Assembly (NCBI GenBank): GCA_037043455.1
Contig: JAWPHD010010199.1
Location: forward strand, 1-64,000
Length of the DNA: 64,000 nucleotides
Reading direction: 5' to 3'
Source of the DNA: Cyrtodaria siliqua
Lineage: Eukaryota; Mollusca; Bivalvia; Adapedonta; Hiatellidae
Positions 54,481 to 64,000 of the stretch are shown here, piece by piece. Under the pieces are notes generated by a model. It did not search any database. It was not told where the DNA came from and saw nothing but the letters and a program-made list of their open reading frames with translations. The position numbers and the translations under genes are program-made. Position 1 is the first letter of the stretch; the number at the start of each line of letters is the position of its first letter.

Positions 54481-55060
54481 GACAAGAGCACCGCCTGGTG
54501 GGGCATATACACCCATCATGGGGCAAGGCTAGCAGCAACACATGAAAGGTTATATGATGCCTAACAGGACTGAACATTCCAGGCTCGTCTTCCATTTACA
54601 TCAAGATAAAACATGGAGAATGGGCCTAGAACCTCCTAACCTGCAGAGTTGCTGTAAATTTTATAGTAGACACTCCATTTATGTTGAAGCCACGTTTAGA
54701 CATTTGCATCTGCAACTCTCGTTGTTTTTGCTTTTTCATTTGAATGCTCTGAATTTATTGTATAAAAGACGTGTATCCATATTTGTTGCCAAGTTCATGA
54801 AAGAAAAACTGCCGAAAGCTTTTCTTTAGAATTTTTAAAGGTTTCAACCTTAAATGATTATCTTGAAAGTCGCGCTGACCTATTTTAAGAAATCTGAATA
54901 CCACTGACCTAAGGATCATCAAAATTGACCAAACGGTTTCTGAGAAGTCATTTGAAGCAATGGCTTACGACTGACAGAGGGACTGACGGACGGATGGACG
55001 AATGAAGGAAGAGTGATCTGAATAGATCATCATAGGCTTTCGGGTCAGGAGATCTAAAAA
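54481..55060 (+). mobile_element. Pearl/HINE-like element without tandem core
   Basis: It begins ACAAGAGC-ACCGCCTGGTGG (hairpin) and ends with GACGGACGGATGGACG microsatellite and a GATCTGAATAGATC...AGATCT hairpin, then A-run. The interior is single-copy. A 95-codon frame inside is not credible. Confidence 0.6.
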
Positions 55061-56007
55061 AGAATAGGGATGTTTAAGGACAAACCAGTTTTTTGTGTGT
55101 GCTCTGTTTTCAGGTATTAAAGACAGTAAATAACAGTAGTTTCTAAGATCATTACTTTCACAATACAGACTTTAACATAGCTTCCAGCGACTAATTTCTA
55201 ACAACGCACTTGTCAGTGTTATGAGTATGCCATGTGTATAGTAATGCCATACATGAGAATAACACCTGTTTTAAAAAATAAAATTTATAAATTTAACATC
55301 AGTAGCTTTTGCAACAACTAGCAAAATCTGCTATGCACCCATATATCATTTCCTTTTTACTCCTCAGTGTTGATTAAGTATAACTGGGAACTCTGCTCAG
55401 CTCTAAATATTTAATACATTCCTATGGTTCTTAAACTTGCTCAGAGACTCCTTTTACGTCTCCCTCTGACAAACAAGACAGAGGATGTGTCCTGCCTAAG
55501 GACACACTGAAGTACCCAGTGAGGTTTGAACCTGTGACCCTCGGATTCAGGGTTGAACATGCTATACACTGGGATTGATAGGTAATATAATTATAATACT
55601 TTGATAATGTAACATCTAAATTTGCAGGCATTCAATTGTTTTACCATACTTACACGTACAGAAAAAATATTTCATTTACTACATGTACATTTATATACAT
55701 ATATATTGATCAAATATTACTTTACAAGTGATTGATAGCATATACAGAGCAAAAACGATAAAGGATTTGATTTAAAATATTGCATCGAACAGTAACATGG
55801 TCTTTTTTGCAGTATGATACAAATTATACAAGTCCGGAACATTCAATTATATTGCTTTATGGACAAAATATGGTAGATTTGGGACTAATCATTTGATTGC
55901 TATTTTATTTATAGGGACTGGAGGCAATTTAGATCTTCTACAGGTGTGTCTTGCAGCCTTAAAATCTCCTTATGAACTTATACAAGAAACATTATAAAAA
56001 AATATAT
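55061..56007. other. No gene; one tRNA-like sequence
   Basis: A - strand tRNA-like sequence at 55512-55573 has box B-like GGTTCAAACCT and a loop containing CTGAATC. The rest is AT-rich with nothing recognised. Confidence 0.4.
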
Positions 56008-56900
56008 AACAAGATGCTCAAGTATTGCAGAGCAATACATGTCCCTTTAAATAACGCACATTATTTTTAGTAAGTGACCCTGACCATAAATGCAATCCCA
56101 AAATTGCTTTTCATATAAACCACATCAAATTTCAGGCCAATATCTCTTAAAGTTACTGAGCAGAAACAGTTGTTCTATTTTTAGTAACAGGGAACTTGAC
56201 CTTGAACCCAGTGACCCCAAATAAGCTACCTACCCATACATTTTCATTACAATATCTCATTCCTAAGTAAATTTTGAGCAAAACCATTTTTCTATATTTA
56301 GTAACAGTGACCTTGATCCCAGTGAGCCCAAATGCAATCCCAAGCTTCCTTTTTCATATAAGCTACCTACCCATCAAGTTTAATTCCAATATCGCATTTC
56401 TAATTAAGTTAATGAGCGGAAACTGTTTTTCTATTTATAGTAACAGTGACCTTGACCTTGACCCCAAATGCAATACCAAACTTGCTTTTTGTGTAAGCTA
56501 CCTACACACCAAGTTTCAGGCCAATATGTCATTCCTAATTAAAGTTATCGAGCGGAAACCATTTTTCCATTTTTAGTAACAGTGATTTTGACAATGAACC
56601 CAGTGACCCCAAATGCAATCCCAAGCTTCCTGTTCATATAAGCTACCCATAAAGTTTCACCATATAAGCTATACCTACCTATAAAGTTTCATTCCAATAT
56701 CTCATTCCTAACTAAAGTTACTGAGCGAAAACCATTTTTCTATTTTTTTGTAACAGTGCATTTTGTGCATTTTTTACCAACAAGCCAAGTTCCATAAAAA
56801 ATATTTTAAATACTCTTCTCATTATCGCAGGATCCATATTTGTGGGACGGACTGACAGACAGATGGGGACACATCGGTAGGGTATTAATAAGTATTTTGT
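56008..56900 (+). mobile_element. Pearl/HINE-like element with about 130-bp tandem core
   Basis: The left end AACAAGATGCTCAAG is followed by a TATTGCAGAGCAATA hairpin. The core has five to six copies with TTTTTCTATTTTTAGTAACA, GTGACCTTGA, CCCAGTGACCCCAAATGCAA, TAAGCTACCTACCCAT and AAGTTTCATTCCAATATC. The right end has GGGACGGACTGACAGACAGA. Confidence 0.75.
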
Positions 56901-57672
56901 ATTACAATTTATCCATATGTTCATTTTATCCCTAAGTATTCAATACAAAGAAAATTAAATGTTTCAGTCAGGGTTGGCCATATGTTTACAAATTTAAGTC
57001 CCATTTCAAGTTTACTCAGAACTCAAATATTTATTTTAGCTATAGCTTTTTTTTAAACACTGTTTTTCATAAGGAAACTTTCAGGACAGTTTTAAATTTT
57101 GCTTATCTCTATTTGTGTAAAGTTTCAAGTAATTTCAAGTCCATTAAAAATGATTAAATATTTTCTTAGTTTTGAGCTCGAGCATGAAATACGACAGTTT
57201 GTCTGTGAACTTGGGGCCTGGAATTCACAGGTTCCACACTTTTCCATATATAAGGGCTACACCATTAAATCATGCATGGAATTCCAGGCAGGCACTTTTG
57301 AAATTGAACACTCACCACAGAGGCAAAATTAAGTTCATTAAAAGAACCATATTTCAGAAAATAAGGTTCACCCATCCCATTTATGTTCATTAAATTGCCT
57401 TCCTGGAGTCACGGGTATGTTAAAATGGAATAGCATTATTTGCAACTTGGTGACTTTGGCGAAACAGCCATGTCATGCCATTGGTGCCTAAATATTAGGT
57501 ACCTCTTTCATGCTCACATGTATAAAACTTTACTTTATCTTCTATAAACAATCATTTGTTATGTGAATACTGTTATATTTAATACAAATGTAGGTTATGT
57601 AAATTATTTTTGAATAATTACAATTATAGATATATAGACATGTTCTATATGCAGAATATAAAAATCCAAACA
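56901..57672. other. 3' flank of the - strand gene; no other gene
   Basis: Probably 3' UTR and downstream sequence of the exon at 57673. A possible poly(A) signal (ATTAAA on -) lies near 57580. Nothing else recognised. Confidence 0.4.
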
Positions 57673-57807
57673 TCATCTCTTCAGTTTCTTGGTGCACCGG
57701 ATGGCCTCATCCACTAGATCTATAGGTTTCTTCTTCTGTATGGGCGACCATGCAGATATCTTCTTCCGGGGCATATTGGGCGTGTTGGTCACCATTTGAC
57801 GTCCGGA
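57673..57807 (-). CDS. Probable last exon of an unidentified host gene
   Basis: The acceptor GTTTGCTCTCCCCAG (ends at 57808 on -) is followed by 44 codons and a TGA, phase 0. The peptide is basic: SGRQMVTNTPNMPRKKISAW, then SPIQKKKPIDLVDEAIR and CTKKLKR. The pyrimidine tract, GC-richer coding composition against an AT-rich background, and absence of repeats support a real exon. The Lys/Arg-rich tail would suit a nuclear protein, but I do not recognise the family. The preceding exon was not found; the two tandem elements at 57943-63566 would lie in this gene's intron. Confidence 0.6.
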   Translation of the reverse strand, partial: SGRQMVTNTPNMPRKKISAWSPIQKKKPIDLVDEAIRCTKKLKR

Positions 57808-57942
57808 CTGGGGAGAGCAAACACATTTTACATTATCTAACTAAAATGGTGAAGCCAGGCAAAAAGATCTAACACTTTTGAGAAACTCGAATTGTTTTAC
57901 TACCATAGCCATCAAGGTGCTTGACGTTCCACTTGAATTATT

Positions 57943-60900
57943 AAACAAGAGGCCCAAGAGGGCCTGTGAACGCTCTACTGGCTGTTATACCATTGATGAA
58001 TCGAGTCGTACTACATGGTGTCTAGAGTGTACACAAGGTTTTTCAAGTATTTGACCTAGTGACCTAGTTTTTGACCCCATGGGACCCATTTTCGAACTTG
58101 ACCAAAATATAATTAAGACAACATTTCGACAAAGTTTCATCAAGATCGGGTCAGAAATATGGCCTCTAGAGTGTACTAGTGACCTAGTTTTTGACCCTGT
58201 GTGACCCATTTTCGAACTTTAGCAAGCTATAATTGAGACAAATATTCTGACAAAATTGCATCAAGATCGGGTCAAAAATATGGCCTCTAGAGTGTACACA
58301 CGGTTTTTCCAAAGTTTGACCTAGTGACCTAGTTTTTAACACCATGTGACCCATTTCTGAACTTGACCAAGATATAATTAAGACAAACATTTTGACAAAG
58401 TGTGTACACAAGGTTTTTCCAATATTTGACCTAGTGACCTAGTTTTTAACTTCATGTGACCCATTTCCGAACTTGATCAAGATATAATTAAGATAAACAA
58501 TTTGACAAAGTTTCATCAAGATTGTGTAACAAATATGACCTCTAGAGTGTAGACAAGTTTTTTCAAGTATTTGACCTAGTGACCTAGTTTTTGACCCCAC
58601 ATGACCCATTTTTGAACTTGACCGAGATTTCATTGAGACAAACATTCTGACAAAGTTTCATCAAGATCGGCTCAAAAATATGGCCTCTAGAGTGTACACA
58701 CGGTTTTTCCAAAGTTTGACCTAGTGACCTAGTTTTTAACACCATGTGACCCATTTTTGAACTTGACCAAGATATAATTAAGACAAACATTCTGACAAAG
58801 TTGCATCAAGCTCGGGTCAAAATATGGCCTCTAGAGTGTACACAAGGTTTTTCCAATATTTGACCTAGTGACCTAGTTTTTGACCCCAGATGACCCATTT
58901 TCGAACTTGACCGAGATTTCATTGAGACAAACAATTAAGATAAACATTCTGACAAAGTTGCATCAAGCTCGGGTCAAAAATATGGCCTCTAGAGTGTACA
59001 CAAGGTTTTTCCAATATTTGACCTAGTGACCTAGTTTTTAACTTCATGTGACCCATTTTCGAACTTGATCAAGATATAATTAAGATAAACAATTTGACAA
59101 AGTTTCATCAAGACTGGGTAACAAATCTGACCTCTAGAGTGTACACAAGTTTGTTCAAGTATTTGACCTAGTGACCTAGTTTTTGACCCCACATGACCCA
59201 TTTTTGAACTAGACCGAGATTTCATTAAGACAAACATTCTGACAAAGTTTCATCAAGATCAGGTCAAAAATATGGCCTTTAGAGTGTACACACGGTTTTT
59301 CCAAAGTTTGACCTAGTGACGTAGTTTTTAACACCATGTGACCCATTTTTGAACTTGACCAAGATATAATTAAGACAAACATTTTGACAAAGTTTCATCA
59401 AGATTGGGTCAGAAATACGGCTTCTAGAGTGTACACAAGGTTTTTCAAGTATTTGACCTAGTGACCTAGTTTTTAACCCCATGTGACCCATTTTCAAACT
59501 TGACCAAGATATAATTAAGACAAACATTCTGACAAAGTTGCATCAAGATCGGGTCAGAAATATGGCCTCTAGAGTGTACTAGTGACCTAGTTTTTGACCC
59601 TGTGTGACCCATTTTCGAACTTTAGCAAGCTATAATTGAGACAAATATTCTGACAAAATTGCATCAAGATCGGGTCAAAAATATGGCCTCTAGAGTGTAC
59701 ACACGGTTTTTCCAAAGTTTGACCTAGTGACCTAGTTTTTAACACCATGTGACCCATTTTTGAACTTGACCAAGATATAATTAAGACAAACATTTTGACA
59801 AAGAGTGTACACAAGGTTTTTCCAATATTTGACCTAGTGACCTAGTTTTTAACCCCATGTGACCCATTTTCAAACTTGACCAAGATATAATTAAGACAAA
59901 CATTCTGACAAAGTTGCATCAAGCTCGGGTCAAAAATATGGCCTCTAGAGTGTAAACAAGGTTTTTCCAATATTTGAGCTAGTGACCTAGTTTTTAACTT
60001 CATGTGACCCATTTCCGAAATTGATCAAGATATAATTAAGATAAACAATTTGAAAAAATTTCATCAAGATTGGGTAACAAATATGACCTCTAGAGTGTAC
60101 ACAAGTTTTTTCAAGTATTTGACCTAGTGACCTAGTTTTTGACCCCACATGACCCATTTTTGAACTTGACCGAGATTTCATTGAGACAAACATTCTGACA
60201 AAGTTGCATCAAGCTCGGGTCAAAAATATGGCCTCTAGAGTGTACACAAGGTTTTTCCAATATTTGACCTAGTGACCTAGTTTTTAACTTCATGTGACCC
60301 ATTTCCGAACTTGATCAAGATATAATTAAGATAAACAATTTGACAAAGTTTCATCAAGATTGTGTAACAAATATGACCTCTAGAGTGTACACAAGTTTTT
60401 TCAAGTATTTGACCTAGTGACCTAGTTTTTGACCCCACATGACCCATTTTTTAACTTGACCGAGATTTTATTGAGACAAACATTCTGACAAAGTTTCATC
60501 AAGATCGGGTCAAAAATATGGCCTCTAGAGTGTACACACGGTTTTTCCAAAGTTTGACCTAGTGACCTAGTTTTTAACACCATGTGACCCATTTTTGAAC
60601 TTGACCAAGATATAATTAAGACAAACAGTTTCACCAAGATTGGGTCAGAAATACGGCTTCTAGAGTGTACACAAGGTTTTTCAAGTATTTGACCTAGTGA
60701 CCTAGTTTTTAACCCCATGTGACCCATTTTCAAACTTGACCAAGATATAATTAAGACAAACATTCTGACAAAGTTGCATCAAGCTCGGGTCAAAAATATG
60801 GCCTCTAGAGTGTACACAAGGTTTTTCCAATATTTGACCTAGTGACCTAGTTTTTGACCCCAGATGACCCATTTTCGAACTTGACCGAGATTTCATTAAG

Positions 60901-61760
60901 ATAAACAATTAAGATAAACATTCTGACAAAGTTGCATCAAGCTCGGGTCAAAAATATGGCCTCTAGAGTGTACACAAGGTTTTTCCAATATTTGACCTAG
61001 TGACCTAGTTTTTAACTTCATGTGACCCATTTTCGAACTTGATCAAGATATAATTAAGATAAACAATTTGACAAAGTTTCATCAAGATTGGGTAACAAAT
61101 CTGACCTCTAGAGTGTACACAAGTTTGTTCAAGTATTTGACCTAGTGACCTAGTTTTTGACCCCACATGACCCATTTTTGAACTAGACCGAGATTTCATT
61201 AAGACAAACATTCTGACAAAGTTTCATCAAGATCAGGTCAAAAATATGGCCTTTAGAGTGTACACACGGTTTTTCCAAAGTTTGACCTAGTGACCTAGTT
61301 TTTAAACCATGTGACCCATTTTTGAACTTGACCAAGATATAATTAAGACAAACATTTTGACAAAGTTTCATCAAGATTGGGTCAGAAATACGGCTTCTAG
61401 AGTGTACACAAGGTTTTTCAAGTATTTGACCTAGTGACCTAGTTTTTAACCCCATGTGACCCATTTTCAAACTTGACCAAGATATAATTAAGACAAACAT
61501 TCTGACAAAGTTGCATCAAGCTCGGGTCAAAAATATGGCCTTTAGAGTGTACACAAGGTTTTTCCAATATTTGACCTAGTGACCTAGTTTTTGACCCCAC
61601 ATGACCCATTTTCGAACTTGACCGAGATTTCATTGAGACAAACATTCTGACAAAGTTGCATGATGATTGCATCAGAAATGTGGCCTCTAGAGTGTACACA
61701 AGCAAAAGTTAACGGACGGACGGACGGACGACGGAAGACGGACAACACACCATCCCATAA
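57943..61760 (+). mobile_element. Large pearl/HINE-like tandem-repeat element, unit 1
   Basis: The left end is AAACAAGAGGCCCAAGAGGG (AGGCCC/GGGCCT hairpin) then CTCTACTGGCTGTTATACC. About 26 core monomers of about 145 bp follow, each with TTGACCTAGTGACCTAGTTT, CATGTGACCCATTTTCGAAC, CAAGATATAATTAAGACAAA, AGTTTCATCAAGATCGGGTC and GGCCTCTAGAGTGTACACA. The right end is (ACGG)n at 61714-61742 and ACACACCATCCCATAA. The right-terminal hairpin is missing; unit 2 starts at once. All open frames in it are periodic. Confidence 0.9.
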
Positions 61761-63566
61761 TAAACAAGAGGCCCAAGAGGGCCTGTGAACGCTCTACTGG
61801 CTGTTATACCATAGATGAATCGAGTCGTACTACATGGTGACTAGAGTGTACACAAGGTTTTTCAAGTATTTGACCTAGTGACCTAGTTTTTGACCCCATG
61901 GGACCCATTTTCGAACTTGACCAAAATATAATTAAGACAACATTTCGACAAAGTTTCATCAAGATCGGGTCAGAAATATGGCCTCTAGAGTGTACTAGTG
62001 ACCTAGTTTTTGACCCTGTGTGACCCATTTTCGAACTTTAGCAAGCTATAATTGAGACAAATATTCTGACAAAATTGCATCAAGATCGGGTCAAAAATAT
62101 GGCCTCTAGAGTGTACACACGGTTTTTCCAAAGTTTGACCTAGTGACCTAGTTTTTAACACCATGTGACCCATTTTTGAACTTGACCAAGATATAATTAA
62201 GACAAACATTTTGACAAAGAGTGTACACACGGTTTTTCCAATATTTGACCTAGTGACCTAGTTTTTAAAACCATGTGACCCATTTTTGAACTTGACCAAG
62301 ATATAATTAAGACAAACATTTTGACAAAGTTTCATCAAGATTGGGTCAGAAATACGGCTTCTAGAGTGTACACAAGGTTTTTCAAGTATTTGACCTAGTG
62401 ACCTAGTTTTTAACCCATTTTCAAACCTGACCAAGATATAATTAAGACAAACATTCTGACGAAGTTGCATCAAGCTCGGGTCAAAAATATGGCCTCTTAG
62501 GTGTGTGTGTGTGTAATTCTAAGGTTTATAGTCCCTCCGCCAACGAACACGTCACTATATCTATATGGCCTCTTAGAGTGTACACAAGGTTTTCCAATAT
62601 TTGACCTAGTGACCTAGTTTTTGACCCTACATGACCCATTTTCGAATTTGACCGAGATTTCATTGAGACAAACAATTAAGATAAACATTCTGACAAAGTT
62701 GCATCAAGCTCGGGTCAAAAATATGGCCTCTAGAGCCTACACAAGGTTTTTCCAATATTTGACCTAGTGACCTAGTTTTTAACTTCATGTGACCCATTTT
62801 CGAACTTGATCAAGATATAATTAAGATAAACAATTTGACAAAGTTTCATCAAGATTGGGTAACAAATATGACCTCTAGAGTGTACGCAAGGTTTTTCAAG
62901 TATTTGACCTAGTGACCTAGTTTTTGACCCCACATGACCCATTTTTGAACTTGACCGAGATTTCATTAAGACAAACATTCTGACAGTTTCATCAAGATCA
63001 GGTCAAAAATATGGCCTCTAGAGTGTACACACGGTTTTTCCAAAGTTTGACCTAGTGACCTAGTTTTTAAAACCATGTGACCCATTTTTGAACTTGACCA
63101 AGATATAATTAAGACAAACATTTTGACAAAGTTTCATCAAGATTGGATCAGAAATACGGCTTCTAGAGTGTACACAAGGTTTTTCAAGTATTTGACCTAG
63201 TGACCTAGTTTTTAACCCCATGCGACCCATTTTCAAACTTGACCAAGATATAATTAAGACAAACATTCTGACAAAGTTGCATCAAGCTCGGGTCAAAAAT
63301 ATGGCCTTTAGAGTGTACACAAGGTTTTTCCAATATTTGACCTAGTGACCTAGTTTTTGACCCCACATGACCCATTTTCGAACTTGACCGAGATTTCATT
63401 GAGACAAACATTCTGACAAAGTTTCATGATGATTGCATCAGAAATGTGGCCTCTAGAGTGAACACAAGCAAAAGTTAACGGACGGACGACGGACGGACGA
63501 CGGACGACGGACGACGGACAACACACCATCCCATAAGCTCTGCTGGCCCTTGGCCAGTAGAGCTAA
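61761..63566 (+). mobile_element. Large pearl/HINE-like tandem-repeat element, unit 2
   Basis: Same left end as unit 1, about 11 core monomers, (ACGG/ACGACGG)n at 63476-63518, the same ACACACCATCCCATAA tail, and then a terminal hairpin (AGCTCTGCTGGCC pairing with GGCCAGTAGAGCT, 63536-63564). A 76-bp insert with GT repeats at 62501-62576 is flanked by a 14-bp direct repeat. Confidence 0.9.
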
Positions 63567-64000
63567 AAACAAAACAATTAAAACATCCACATAAGTAGGA
63601 ATCAATTTTGTTTGTCCATCTAAAGACACAAGTCATGTTATAATTAATATAGATTCTCTTATGCAAATAATTACAATGAAATGGCGTTATGTAAGCCTTT
63701 TGATTTTTTGAAATCCCTCACAATATGCAGTACTGATGTTATAAACATATACATGTTTATCACATAACTTACGGTTTGGGAGTGGAATAACACCATTTTA
63801 TATTTTCAATATACCACTAGTTATATAAGTATGTAAACAAGCCTAGTATTCGCTGTCAAAATAAAATCGATAATGACTATGATCCAAAATCCACGGTTTA
63901 TGTCGGTTTCGCATGTTAAAGCGACAGGCAAAATGCAATAAAAGTCGATATTTGAGTTATGTGATAAATAGAATCTAACATTCGTTCTCATTCATTATTG
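63567..64000. other. No gene seen
   Basis: AT-rich sequence to the end of the window. No exon of the - strand gene was recognised. Confidence 0.4.

Noticed and set aside
57985..63411. Many 68-113-codon open frames on the - strand
   Set aside because: They repeat with the 145-bp monomer and share one motif set. They follow from the tandem array and have no domain, so they are not genes.

Overview
The window is nuclear DNA from a eukaryote, most likely a bivalve mollusc. The evidence is AT-rich sequence, split genes with GT-AG introns, tandem-repeat elements ending in an (ACGG)n microsatellite (the pearl/Helentron-associated type known from bivalves), and a dense mix of LINE, Ngaro, Harbinger and foldback elements. 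Most of the DNA is repeat. The genus is inference. All coordinates were read by eye.

1-31 kb: a host gene on the + strand is spread over about 28 kb. Four exons fit together in sequence and phase. A PAN/apple-like exon (2445-2667) is followed by three exons (21790-21989, 25091-25258, 30643-30780) that encode one complete F5/8 type C (discoidin) domain ending in Gly-Cys-stop. Its 19-kb first intron holds 3' LINE fragments, a decayed LINE (about 4.3-9.0 kb) and a nearly intact Ngaro tyrosine-recombinase retrotransposon on the - strand (9001-15631; gag, RT-RNase H, tyrosine recombinase, SGNH hydrolase, split direct repeats). Its last intron holds a 42-bp minisatellite, a MITE, a second LINE copy (27815-30274), and a tandem array of partial copies of the final exon, each with its 3' splice-site region. 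The second LINE sits inside that array. This decoy-exon array is the most unusual observation.

31-41 kb: a 1.07-kb element with about 350-bp inverted arms (32999-34069), then an apparently complete PIF/Harbinger DNA transposon (34203-40706). Its TIRs are about 36 bp. It carries a spliced MADF/Myb-like gene (+) and a spliced HARBI1-like DDE transposase (-), in convergent orientation. Four long foldback palindromes lie inside it, all in introns or between the genes.

41-57.6 kb: no firm host gene. There is a Tc1/mariner remnant with its ends, several pearl/HINE-like elements, an AT-rich 205-bp satellite, a 690-bp tandem duplication in which one copy holds a foldback element and the other shows the empty site, two related MITEs, and a phased array of four TGACGTCA motifs.

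57.6-64 kb: a probable last exon of an unidentified host gene (57673-57807, - strand). Its upstream part is presumably beyond the window, across two head-to-tail tandem-repeat elements (57943-63566) that together carry about 37 monomers of about 145 bp. Several of these arrays contain perfect nuclear-receptor-type sites (AGGTCA repeats).
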